Assembly: GCA_007026445.1 (NCBI GenBank)
Contig: VDMD01000033.1
Location: 62,001-126,000, forward strand
Length of the DNA: 64,000 nucleotides
Source of the DNA: Schizophyllum amplum
Taxonomy: Eukaryota; Basidiomycota; Agaricomycetes; Agaricales; Schizophyllaceae
Direction of reading: 5' to 3'
The notes below the pieces were generated by a model. The model was not told where the DNA came from. It saw only the letters and a program-made list of their open reading frames with translations, and did no database searches. Both the position numbers and the translations under genes were made by a program. The number at the start of each line of letters is the position of its first letter. Position 1 is the stretch's first letter. Shown piece by piece: positions 22,141-31,920 of this stretch.

Positions 22141-23670
22141 TCATTTAGCAGATTGCTCAATCGCCTCGTCCTCCGCACACGGAAACGTCCCCAGAGGGAC
22201 TCCATAGTAGAATAAGGCCCAGTCGTTGCTGGAGAAGGTATGCGATGGAAAAGGCCCGTCCTGATTGACCCACGCGGGCAGATTCTTCCGTGGACTGCAG
22301 CAGTCAAGCATCGACTTGTCGAGCCGGCGGCAGGGCGAGGATATGGTACCGGCCAGAGGCGCCGCCGTGGACGCGAGGCGTTGAGCGCGGGTAAGCTTCG
22401 GCGTTCGTGCGACTGAGACATGTTCGGTGGCGCGGATGCCTTCACTGGACGCGCCGACTGGACGAGCTTGAGCGGCTGCGGTCTCTTCCGCGATGCAACC
22501 TTGGCTGACTGTGACATGTTCGATGGATTGACAGCGGGTAAGGTCGGCTTCTTCGCATGTTGCGATAGCTTCGGTTTTCCAAGCAGGCTCGTATGCCTCG
22601 GTATCTTCGATGGACGCGCCGACGCCCGCGAAGGCCTTCTGACGTCGCCAACCATCCCAAGACGCGCGAGCTGGATTGCGAACCTTCCGTGTCGTCTGAC
22701 GAGGCGTACCTCGGAAGGGGGGCACGCGCATCCTCATCGGGGTCGATAGGCAAGTAGCCGGTCGCTTCGGAGCTGCAGAGCGTTTCGTCGTCCCAGTCCT
22801 TGCCATCATCGTCGACAAACCATTGGGCGGCTTGTCAAGCGCGAAGACTCCGATGGACCACTGCTTAAGGAAGCGCCACAAGCAATCTATCCATGGCGCA
22901 AGCTCGTGCTCGACAGCACTTCTTCCACGCGATTGAGCGTCTGAATCATGTCGGAACAGACAGACACGGGATGCGCAGGAGCCTCCACGACACGATACTG
23001 CTTAATTGAGTTTTTCATCTTTCGTCCTGTAGCGGGGTGAATTCCCCTGTTCCAATCTTCCTCGCTTTGTGGTCCGAGTTGAAGCTGGCCCTGCAGCTTT
23101 CGAGCGGCGTCTGTGAGGGGAATGTAGACATAGCGGTATAAACCATTTGGAGGGCACAGCTAAAGGAGCAAGTAAGTCGATGTATGCGCAGGGTGAATGT
23201 CAAAGTACGCACCGCGGTCAACGGCCGACGCAGTGAGATATCATTATTCTCGCGGTTTTTGAATCCGGCGCGTGTGCTGAACTCCATGGCATCCATGTAT
23301 GTCTTGAAAGTCGGTGCCAGTATAAACTCCCCGCGAGCGTATAGTTGTGCAATATCCGTACGCACTGTAGATTGTGAATGAGTATTCGATGAAGGCAAGA
23401 TTCATGACTACGCACGCCAAATATCGTTCAAGGGCGACGTAAGATAGTAGTAGAGGCCACCTCTAGGAAGGCCCCACGCCCACTCCATACGGCAGGCCTA
23501 AAAGGAAGTCAGCATGATGGACCATTGCGTCGAACGCTGCTAACCTCAGTCTGGTCGTCATCCCTTGCCACTCCGATGTGGATCAGGCGGACGACGCTCA
23601 AGTCGTCGATGTTACTAGTGATTGCGCATTTCCTTTGAAAGTACACATATTCGCGGGGGATGGAAGACAT
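22141..23670 (-). CDS. Family X copy A, unknown function, several frame breaks
   Basis: I do not recognise this family with certainty. The start ATG at 23670 gives REYVYFQRKCAITSNIDDLS. Later exons give RMEWAWGLPRGGLYYYLTSP, DIAQLYARGEFILAPTFKTY with DAMEFSTRAGF, then CPPNGLYRYVYIPLTDAARK and the HPVSVCS motif. A proline/serine-rich linker leads to the conserved end SHTFSSNDWALFYYGVPLG. Frame breaks occur near 22910 and at a GGG run (22825-22827), each consistent with one missing base. The C-x2-[IT]-[TS] start, EWAWG core and GEFILAP block recall HNH-like proteins that are multicopy in agaricomycetes, but the expected catalytic histidine is not obvious; treat this as weak inference. Divergent from gene Y1. 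Confidence 0.55.
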
Positions 23671-23778
23671 CTTGTTGTTCAGTTTCGCAGCGAGTGGCAG
23701 ACGAGCGATGACGGAGATGGTGGAAAGAAGACAAGTAGCGACCGCTTTGACCCTGTCATCGGCAGCATCAAAACATTC

Positions 23779-23784
23779 CACGTG
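23779..23784. promoter_or_regulatory. CACGTG E-box upstream of X copy A
   Basis: The palindromic hexamer lies 109 bp upstream of the X-A start codon. The same hexamer recurs upstream of copies B and C. Confidence 0.45.
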
Positions 23785-24240
23785 ATCGCGACTTTTCGTC
23801 GCGTGACCCACGTCCGTTGTCTTCAGAGGGTGCAGTGGGTGGGTGCTTGAGCTGTGCAGCCCGGCGAGGGCAGCGACGCGGCTGCGATGAGCGATCGCAG
23901 CAAGAGGCGATCGGACTTTTCCGATCGCTGCCATCATCCATAGACCAACCTCCGGCCCGCCCCTCGTACCTCGGAGCTTGCCGGACTCACACAATCCGTT
24001 CGGCGTTATCCGCCGAGGAATGTTGAACCACTCTGTGACCTTCGTCTGCGCCCAGATCTCCGCGCGCCATGCCGCCGTCGCTTTGTGCGGCCCAACTTCG
24101 CCGCATTATCGTCCTTTGTTCTTGACTATCTCGCATTTGTTTGTGAGCTTCTACTCATGCCTACGCCGGGTCACCTCCATGCCAGAGAACAATGAGACCA
24201 AGAAGGTGCTCAGAGTCCCGTCATAAACAGACGACACGGC

Positions 24241-24247
24241 TATAAAG
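24241..24247 (+). promoter_or_regulatory. TATA box of gene Y1
   Basis: TATAAAG lies about 46 bp before the Y1 ATG, a plausible core-promoter position. The Y2 gene has a related GCTATGAAAG about 60 bp before its start. Confidence 0.45.
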
Positions 24248-24286
24248 ATCGGCGAGTTGAGGGACAGCGTCAACAACTTTTCTGTC

Positions 24287-25732
24287 ATGGCGCAAGAAGG
24301 GCAGCCGGCTGCTCTACATGGAGTTGCCGCTGGCGGCGACGCCAAAACATCCGCAGGTACCGTTTCGCCCGACATCTACTTCACTAAGAATCATTATTTA
24401 TAAATATTTGTGTCAGGCTCAAAAAAGTCTCCAAGGCAACACGTATACCGCGACCTACAGACGTCAGGCTTCGTACCCGTCCACGAAGACTGCCGGATTG
24501 CAGAGAGCGGACGTTCAGCCGGTTGTGGCCAGCCGTCTGTGTCCTGACTAACGATTGGCACCTGCCCTTACTGGACGCCATTCACTATCTCTCTAGAAGG
24601 CTGGAGTGGCTTGACCCAAATCTGGTGCGCACTGTGCCCCTCCTCATGCCACCTGCCTTATGTTGACCGACGATGATAGTACCGATCTCTTGAGAAGGCA
24701 TTCGGTGTGTGGGTCTCAGTAAATGGAGCCTGGGAAAGACGCCTCAATCTGGACGGATTGTTCAACGTGGAGATCAGTATGTATAATTCCTCCAAGACTA
24801 ATGTCCGGCGTGCTCAACGATTATTTGAGTGGTTGCCACCTTGCACAAGGCGCTTGATGGCCGTTATGGGTTTGGCTCGGGCTTTATCGCTTTTTACCCG
24901 ATCAGCCCTAGCCTTGACGAATGCATGGAGAGGTTCGACAGCAACCGCAAGTTAGGTATGACACATGACAAGGTGAGCGCAATCATGATATAGGCATATG
25001 CGCTAACGAAACCCGGCTTTAACAGCTCTTCCCTGAAGCTAAAACCACTGGCATCATATATACACTCTTCGTCTTCGACATGAACGCTCACTATCACCGT
25101 ATATGACAGTCAACCTCGCGTATACCCCTTTCCAGACGCCGACGAACGCACTCGCCTCGAAGCTTCCAATGTAGGACCCAAATGTCGAGCCAGCAAGCAG
25201 GTCCTCTTCCGGACTACAGCTGGACCTTTACCTCCCATGTCAATCCTGTCGCTGTCATCGTCGACCTGCGCCAGAAGCTCGAAACACGACATGGTAAGCC
25301 AAACTCCCCGGGCTGGCGCATTGCCCCTGAGGAGGAGGCCAAGTTGTACGAACGCCTTCATCCAGCGACGGACTACGCCTTCGACTGGACTTCTTGGGAG
25401 GGCGCTCCTCCGCCGACCCGAATAATGCCTTGAAACTGAGAGGAAACCCCGTCCGCGGTACCCGACGCCTCGACGGAATCAGGACCGATCCAGCAGCCAC
25501 GCTCCGGAATACCTCAACTCGCCGCCAGAGACCCAGCCGACGCGCGCCAGACGCGGCCCAAGACCATTGCGACTGTCCCGGCCAACTGCCGTCTTCAAGC
25601 ACGCCGTCTGTCGCTGCCCCGTCTTCCAGACTGGCCAGACCCTTCCAACGTTCAACACCACCCCGCACGCGGTCTCAGTCTCGCAAGCTTGCATCCAAGG
25701 ACGACTCAAAGGAGGAACGCCGTCGCTATTGA
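24287..25732 (+). CDS. Family Y copy 1, unknown function
   Basis: Unrecognised protein family, defined here by comparison with the copy at 36240-37548. Conserved blocks in order: RPTDVRLRTRPRRLPDCRER then TFSRLWPAVCVLTND; RSLEKAFGVW with GAWERRLNLDGLFNVE (about 24690-24775); DGRYGFGSGFIAFYP with PSLDECMERFDSNRKLG (about 24850-24955); an IIYTLFVFDMNAHY block; SHVNPVAVIVDLRQKLE; and LYERLHPATDYAFDW (about 25350-25390). The C-terminus is basic and proline-rich (RTRSQSRKLASK), ending at 25732, which suggests nucleic-acid contact or nuclear localisation. At least two frame breaks (about 25180 and 25420) need introns or missing bases. The start ATG at 24287 is supported by a TATA box. Head-to-head with X copy A. 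Confidence 0.55.
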
Positions 25733-26145
25733 GTGCGGCCTCTTTTTTTGTACACCATTCAAATATTGTAGCACCTAGTACTTACCACATCACACACACT
25801 CCTTCATTTTTACTATATTGTAAGTGTCATTCAATCTCGTAGGTAGCCGACGCACATACAATAATTGCATCCCTTCATCGCTGGCGACATGAGTGCGTTG
25901 TGGTCAAGACTGTAAGTACATAGTAATATGGCTCTCGCCGCACACTATCGTTCTCCTATAGTCAATGGCCACCGACCGAAGAAGTGACGGAGGGCCTGCT
26001 GAGGGCCGCCTTTCAAGGTCAGTGAACTCAGATTACTTAGTTTCGATATATTGTCGAGAACAAAACCTTGCTGAACATATGCGGCACGAAAGCAGCACCC
26101 TGCTGTACCTAAAACACTGACTGCCTTGATTCACGCAGATCAACG
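25733..26145 (+). other. Intergenic region between Y1 and the F-box fragment
   Basis: 413 bp, locally AT-rich. Short open frames are present but none resembles a protein. It marks the left edge of the duplicated F-box/X segment. Confidence 0.4.
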
Positions 26146-26794
26146 CAAGAAGTCATTTATTCAGAGGCACTCAGTACGCAATCGTTGCTGCAGGAAGCCA
26201 CCTCTACATCACCCAAATCGCAGACTGCAGCTGTACGATCGCTCGGAAAGACTGACCGTCAAACCAGACGACCAACCTCCCCTTCTCGAACCTCCTGCGA
26301 CCTGCCGCTGACCATGGCCCATCGACAGCGCTCACACCGCGTCGCAGAGCAGAGTACATCCGGCCTTATGACCACGGACGGCGTCCCGATGAGGCACATC
26401 TTCCTCCGATTCTCGAGCTTCCTCGCATGGCCTGTCAACATCATTCACCACCACCTGCTGTCACCGAGCCTTGTTGACGCACGGCAGCTCTGTGCCAGGT
26501 AAGGGTGATGCCCTCGCACGTACATCTGTTCTCGGCGGGTGATATCGCGCTCGAGGCGCACAGTACGGCGATGTGGATCGACAACTCGACAGGGGACAAG
26601 ACAGGGAAGTGGCTGGCGGGTGCGCTGCTGAAATTGCCACCGGACGATGAGCCCGTTAACGATGTGCAGATCACAACGTTCGATAAGACGCCAATGCGTG
26701 CGGCGGAGCGGTGGGTTGATGTAGAGGTGGACGATCGGGGGGTAGGATCGCTGTCGGGTCGTTTGGGTCGTTCGAATTGTATGAGTACGTCTAA
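26146..26794 (+). pseudogene. F-box gene 3' fragment (duplicate of 20392-22012)
   Basis: The sequence matches the last third of the upstream F-box gene: FLRFSSFLAWPVNIIHHHLL, PSHVHLFSAGDIALEAHSTA and NDVQITTFDKTPMRAAERW correspond to the same blocks at 21600-21930. The F-box and propeller part are absent. The terminal codons differ in frame (reading into GRLGRSNCMS, whereas the original reads GSFELYEYV), and the ancestral stop position is 26792-26794. Similarity continues past the stop into the X-type gene, so the fragment was copied together with it. Confidence 0.75.
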
Positions 26795-26923
26795 GGTTGG
26801 CGATGGCGGATTGTCGTCGATATACTTTACCTACGGTGATGTACCATTGGTGTCCGACTCATTGTCACGATTGTTCACGCAAGGGACGGCAGCGCGCACC
26901 GCACGAGAAACGCCAAGTGAGAG

Positions 26924-28470
26924 TCATTTCATAGATTGCTCAATAGCCACGTTCTTCCCAGACGGAAACGTCGGCCCAAGGGGAACTCCATAGTAGAATA
27001 AGGCCCAATCGTTGCTGGAGAAAGTGTGCGATGGAAATGGCGCGTCTTGATTGACCCACGCGGGCAGGTTCTTCCGCGGATCGCAACGTTCAATCATCGG
27101 CTTGTCGAGCCTGCGACAGGGCGAGGATATGGTGCCGGCCAGAGGAGCCGCCGTGGACGCGAGGCGCTGAGCGCGAGTGTGCTTCGGCGTTCGCGCGACT
27201 GACGGTACGTTGGGCGGTGCGGATGTCTTGGAAGGACGCGTCGTTGGCGCGAGCTTGGGCGGCTGCGGTCTCGTCCGCAATGCGACCTTGGATGGGCGCA
27301 ATTTGTTCGATGGATGGACAGCGGGTAGGGTCGGTCTCTTCGAGGAATGCGGTAGCTTCGGCTTTCCGAGCAGGCTCGTATGCCTCGGTATCTTCGATGG
27401 ACGCGCCGACGCCCGCGCCGGCCGTTCGACCTCGCTCAGCCAGCCCAAGACGCGTGAGCTGGATTGCGAGCCTTCCGTGTCATCAGAAGACGCGTATCTC
27501 GGCACGGTAGCCCGCGCATCCTCATCCAGGTCGATAGGCAAGTAGCCGGTCGCTTCGGAGCTGCACAGCGTTTCGTCGTCCCAGCCCTTCGCACAGTCGT
27601 TGATGAACCAACTTGGCGGCTCCGCGTCCGCGAAGACATCCATGGACCACTGCTTAAGGAACTGCCACAAGCATTGCCTGAACGGCGCAAGCTTGGACTC
27701 GAGAGCACTATAGTCCACGCGGTTACACGTGTCGAGCATGTAGGAGCATACGGACACGGGATGCGTGGGAGCCTCGACGACAGGATACTGCCGGACAGAC
27801 CCGTGCACCGCTCGTCCTGTAGCAGGATGAATTCCCATGTTCCAGTCTTCCTCGGTTTGAGATTGAAGCTGAAGTTGGTCCTGCAGTTTCCGTGCGGCGT
27901 CGGTGAGTGGAAAGTAGATATAGCGGTATAGACCGCTCGGGGGACACAGCTTGACAGGAAGTCCATCAGCCGAATGCGCGAGAAGAAACTTTCAATATCT
28001 GTACGCACCGCTGTCAACGGTCGACGCAGAGAGGCATTACGCTTCTCGCGATCTGCAAACCCAGCGCGCTTGCTAAATTCCATGGCCTCAATGTATGTCT
28101 TGAATGTGGGTGCCAGTATGAACTCTCCGCGAGCATATAGCTCTGCAATATCGGTGCGCACTGCAGTCAACTCATTAACACTGGACAAAGTTCGGAGTGA
28201 CGGCCACGCACACCACATATCGTTCAACGGCGACGTGAGATAGTACATAAGGCCTCCCCTGGGAAGGCCCCAAGCCCATTCCATGCGATATGCCTTAAGA
28301 GTGGTGGATCAGCCCGAGTAACATCGCGTTGAATGAGTGCCACTGACCTCAGACTGGTTCTGCATGACAGTAGGTTGAATCAGGCCACTGATGACGCTAA
28401 GGTTGTCGACAGTGCCAGTCATGGTGCACTTCTTATGGAAGTAAACGTATTCAGTGGGAAGAGGAGCCAT
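26924..28470 (-). CDS. Family X copy B, apparently intact
   Basis: Best-preserved member of the family. The start ATG at 28470 gives PTEYVYFHKKCTMTGTVDNL. Exons: start to NQSE; AYRMEWAWGLPRGGLMYYLT; DIAELYARGEFILAPTFKTY with EAMEFSKRAGF and RRPLTA; and a long last exon from CPPSGLYRYIYFPLTDAARK through EEDWNMGIHPATGRAV, THPVSVCSYMLDTCNRVDYS, CLWQFLKQWSMDVFA, DDETLCSSEATGYLPIDLDE, a proline/arginine-rich linker (SARPSKIPRHTSLLGKPKLP) and the end HTFSSNDWALFYYGVPLGPT. About 490 residues with three small introns. No signal peptide or membrane segment. The linker is basic and disordered. Function unknown; an HNH-like origin is possible but unproven. A CACGTG box lies 134 bp upstream. Confidence 0.65.
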
Positions 28471-28776
28471 GTTGTTATCTCGCAAGCGCTGGCAAGTGAT
28501 AAAGGAGATGGCAGAAAGCAGTCAAGATGATGACCGCGACCTTGAGCTTGAGGGCCGTTGAGTCGGACCTGACCAGTGACCACAGCACTTGAACCCATCG
28601 TGTCACGTGGGTGCATCATGTATGTGACTGGTCACTAATGGAGGTCTTGTGGAGGTCACAGCGCGGCTCATTCCGAAACTCCGATGTCTGCCGTCCATTG
28701 TTCGACTTCCATTTCTGGACCCTCGCGGGAAAGGGCCTCCTCTAGTATGCACATCACGCTGAGACATGTCAAGCAG
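28471..28776. other. Intergenic region between X copies B and C
   Basis: 306 bp serving as upstream region of copy B and 3' flank of copy C. It contains CACGTG at 28604-28609 and several TGAC/GTCA half-sites (28570-28635). No gene is seen. Confidence 0.45.
28604..28609. promoter_or_regulatory. CACGTG E-box upstream of X copy B
   Basis: Embedded in GTGTCACGTGGG, 134 bp before the copy B start codon. Confidence 0.45.
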
Positions 28777-30132
28777 TCAATTATCATCGGTATCAGCAAA
28801 GGTCGGCCCCAGACGGACGCCATAGTAGAACAAGGCCCAATCGTTACTAGAAAAGGTGTGCGATGGAAAGCTGCCGTCCTGCTTCAGCACCCACGCAGGC
28901 GAGTTCCTGTTTGAACTGGATCGTTCAATCATTGCTATATCGAGCTTCCGACAGGGCGAGAGCACATTGGCGGGCACAGGCGACGTCGTAGACGCAAGGC
29001 CTTGTGAGCAGGCGAGCTTTGACGTATGTGCGGCCACGAGCAGGCTCGTATGCCTTGGGATTTTCGATGGACGCGCCGACGCCCGCGCCGGCCGTATAAC
29101 GTCGCTCAGCCAGCTCGAGACGCGCGAGGTGGATTGCGAGCCTTCCTTTTCGTCAGAGAACGCGCACCGCGGCGCAGGTGCCCGGACTTGTGCATCCAGG
29201 TCAATAGGCAGATAGCCGGTCGCTTCGGAGCTGCACAGCGTTTCGTCGTCCCAGCCCTTCCTAGAGTCGTTGATGAACCATTCCGGCGGATCCACCCTCG
29301 CGTACACATCCATGTTCCACTGCTTGAGGAAGCGCCACAAGCACTGCCTGAATGGTGCGAGCTCGTACTCGTGAGCACTATAATCTACGACGTTGAACAT
29401 GTCGACCATGTGGGAGCAAATGGACACCGGATGCGTAGGGGCCTCCACGACTGGATATTGTCGAACAGACTGATCCATCGCCCGTCCTGTAGCGGGGTGG
29501 ATCCCCATGTTCCAGTCGTCATCGGTTTGGGGGCCCAGCTGAAGTTGATCTTGCAGCTCTCGTGCGGCGTCAGTGAGAGGAAAGTAAATGTATCGGTATA
29601 CACCGCTCGGAGGACATAGCTAACGATGAAGTCAGTCAACTGGGAGCCGATGCAAAGTTCGAGATCTGCACGTACCGCGGTCAACGGGCGACGCGGAGTG
29701 GCCTCATATGTCTCGTGATATCTGGATCCAGCGCGCTTACTGAACTCCATGGCGTCCATATATGTCTTGAACGTCGGTGCGAGGATAATTCCCCACGAGC
29801 GTAGAGCTCTGCAATATCCATGCGCACTGTCGCCAAATGATTAGTGCTAGACGAAGACCACTGTTATGGCTACGCACGCCAGATATCGTTTAAAGGCGAC
29901 GCGATGTAGTACTTGAGGCCACCCCTAGGAAGACCCCAATTCCATTCCATGCGATAGGCCTAACAGCGAGTCAGCATATATATCATTGCGTGAAATCGGT
30001 ACCACGAACCAGAGTCTGATTGTTTGTGACCCTTGTGTGAAGCAGGTCACTGACGACGCTCAAGTCGTCGGTAGAACCAGTGATGGTGCACTTCTTATCA
30101 AAGTAGATGTATTCAGATGGTATCGATTGCAT
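28777..30132 (-). CDS. Family X copy C
   Basis: The start ATG at 30132 gives SEYIYFDKKCTITGSTDDLS, then RMEWNWGLPRGGLKYYIASP, DIAELYARGE and DAMEFSKRAGSRYHE, and the long last exon with DDDWNMGIHPATGRAM, HPVSICSHMVDMFNVVDYSA, CLWRFLKQWNMDVYARVDPP and the end HTFSSNDWALFYYGVRLGPT. The GEFILAP block is broken by one missing base (AA at 29787-29788). Relative to copy B the last exon lacks a stretch of about 60 codons in the basic linker after RHTSLL, so linker length varies among copies. Function unknown. A CACGTG box lies 69 bp upstream. Transcribed in the same direction as copy B. Confidence 0.6.
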
Positions 30133-30592
30133 GGCGATGGCGTGAAAGCGACGGAATGATGAGTGGCGGATAAAGCCAAGTTGAACCTGGCTTGCCGGGT
30201 CACGTGACAGAATGTGGGGTCAGGTGACCGTGGAATCCAGCCATTGTACTTTTCCGGCTCGTGTCTCGGTGTCTGTGCGCGAAAGGATGCCCTTTATGCA
30301 TACACATTATTGTTGCATGACACGCACATCAGTGCACACCAGCAAGGTCATCCACCCCGCCTCCACGTTCGACGACATCCTACCAAATGAAGCCGCGCCT
30401 GTTATTTGGATTGTTGGCAGGCCGCGTTTCCACAAGGAATAGCTCTAGTCCGTCGTCCTGAAGCGCACGTATACAGTCGTCGAACTGTATAGGCGCGCGA
30501 ATGGTGGCGCGACGCAGGCTGCATTGCTGAGTCGAAACTTGAGCATGGCTTCGAGACGATTTGGGAGACATCGCGCGCGGTGAAGGTGAGGT
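30133..30592. other. Intergenic region between X copy C and an F-box gene
   Basis: 460 bp. It holds the copy C upstream region (CACGTG at 30201-30206, then an imperfect palindrome around GGTCAGGTGACC) and the 3' flank of the F-box gene. No further gene is recognised. Confidence 0.45.
30201..30206. promoter_or_regulatory. CACGTG E-box upstream of X copy C
   Basis: Embedded in GGGTCACGTGACAG, 69 bp before the copy C start codon; the flanking bases extend the palindrome to TCACGTGA. Confidence 0.45.
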
Positions 30593-31828
30593 CTAACTCG
30601 GCGAGATCGGTACGAGTACCACGTCTGGCTTGTTGACCTCGCCATCTTCCCCGCCTGGCGCGCCCAGTGCTCTGAAGATCGCATCAACGGGCAGCGTGTC
30701 TGTAGAGGGCGTCGGCCTCCAGGGTTCCTCGTCGTGCTCTTGCCATTGATCGATGTCAGGTCGTCCGTCAGCGAGCGTGAAGCTGATGAGCGTGGGCGTG
30801 AGCTTCAGGAGGTCGATCAACTGATTGTAGCCCAGATTCGGGCGCCGAAGGGTGAGGGAGGTCAGATTGCTATTGCCGCTCGCGCAAGGTCCAACATCCG
30901 GTCGCGTCTGATTCGAGCGGACGAGAAACTCCGCGAGCGCCTTCTGGGACCACTGCGTCAGGAGCTCCCTCTTGAAGGTGAGACTGAGCTCGGCAAGGGA
31001 GGGCAGCTGGAGCCGCTTGAGCAGTTCTCCGCGTGTTGTGTCGAAGCTACTGTGGGCGATACGCAGCACGCGGATAGTAGGATGAATGAAAGGCATGCAA
31101 ACCGTGGGGTTGATGCTCATGGCTTGTGGTATGACATGCACCGTGAGCCGCTCGAGGACTGCGCAGACCTGTAGGCGTAGTATGACTTCGTCAACAGAGA
31201 GGCCATGGAGGGTAAGGTCCTTCAGATTTGCCCAGGGCAGATTGAGGAGGGGATATAGGATGGAGTTCCCAACGGTCACGCTCTCCAGAGTGGGACAGTC
31301 ACTGAACGTGTCGATGGCTTCCGGAAGGACGTACAGTGTAGGGTTCAGCTGCGTCACTGAGATCGACAGAGCGCGCAAGCGCGGGAGGGCGCCCCTCATA
31401 GCCTGAAAGGCTGGGCTCCCGTAACATGCATCGGGGATGTATAGATCGGCTGTTTCCCAACGCGCACTGGTACGCATGAGGGGGCCGAGGTCGAGGTCCT
31501 GCGTCGGCGCATAGGCTCGGAAGGACGCGATATGTCGCGCTTCGTAGCGCAATTCGATTCTCAACGAGAGGTCCCCTGAGCGTTGCAGCGCGTCGACAGC
31601 GCGAGCAAAGACTTGCGCGCTGCGATCTGCAAGTTCCGCATCGAGATGGACGCGGACATGGGTCCAGATGCGAGCGGTGGCGCGCCACCGGCGAGAGACG
31701 AGGAGCACAGCGGAGGCGGCGGCGGGGCCGGCGAACGCCACAGAGAACAGCAGTCCCCCTTCATCGTCGACGACATCGGTCAAGATGGACTCGAGCACTT
31801 CGTCGGGGAGCGTGTCGAGCGTGGCCAT
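30593..31828 (-). CDS. F-box protein, single exon, 411 residues
   Basis: The start ATG at 31828 opens ATLDTLPDEVLESILTDVVD, a textbook F-box helix pair, followed by VLLVSRRWRATARIWTHVRV. The remainder is leucine-rich repeat-like (ALPRLRALSISVTQLNP, CPTLESVTVGNSILYPL, WANLKDLTLHGLSVDEV, LPSLAELSLTFKRELLTQW, NSNLTSLTLRRPNLGYNQ). The whole protein is one uninterrupted exon, unlike its intron-rich neighbours. Expected role: substrate adaptor of an SCF ubiquitin ligase; target unknown. Divergent from tRNase Z with only 92 bp between starts, and unrelated in sequence to the F-box genes at 5263 and 20392 beyond the F-box itself. Confidence 0.85.
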   Translation of the reverse strand: MATLDTLPDEVLESILTDVVDDEGGLLFSVAFAGPAAASAVLLVSRRWRATARIWTHVRVHLDAELADRSAQVFARAVDALQRSGDLSLRIELRYEARHIASFRAYAPTQDLDLGPLMRTSARWETADLYIPDACYGSPAFQAMRGALPRLRALSISVTQLNPTLYVLPEAIDTFSDCPTLESVTVGNSILYPLLNLPWANLKDLTLHGLSVDEVILRLQVCAVLERLTVHVIPQAMSINPTVCMPFIHPTIRVLRIAHSSFDTTRGELLKRLQLPSLAELSLTFKRELLTQWSQKALAEFLVRSNQTRPDVGPCASGNSNLTSLTLRRPNLGYNQLIDLLKLTPTLISFTLADGRPDIDQWQEHDEEPWRPTPSTDTLPVDAIFRALGAPGGEDGEVNKPDVVLVPISPS

Positions 31829-31920
31829 CAGACTGATTGTCGACTTGTCCGAGTCGGCGTCGAGGACGACGTGCGCGCGCGATCGAACATTCGATTTCTC
31901 ATTTGATTCGACCGCCGCGC
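31829..31920. promoter_or_regulatory. 92-bp bidirectional promoter, F-box gene / tRNase Z
   Basis: The two start codons point away from each other with 92 bp between them. Both 5' UTRs must be very short or overlap. No TATA box is evident. Confidence 0.55.

Larger units (their letters stand above)
23671..24286. promoter_or_regulatory. Divergent intergenic region X-A / Y1 with E-box and TATA box
   Basis: 616 bp between two divergent start codons. It contains CACGTG at 23779-23784 on the X side and TATAAAG at 24241-24247 on the Y side. No other gene is convincing here. Confidence 0.55.

Noticed and set aside
24160..24225. A short open frame before Y1 as its N-terminus
   Set aside because: It lies upstream of the TATA box and does not join in frame; the ATG at 24287 fits better.
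22141..30132. Family X copies as retrotransposon or transposase genes
   Set aside because: No reverse transcriptase, integrase or DDE motifs, introns are retained in all copies, and no terminal repeats or TSDs flank them.
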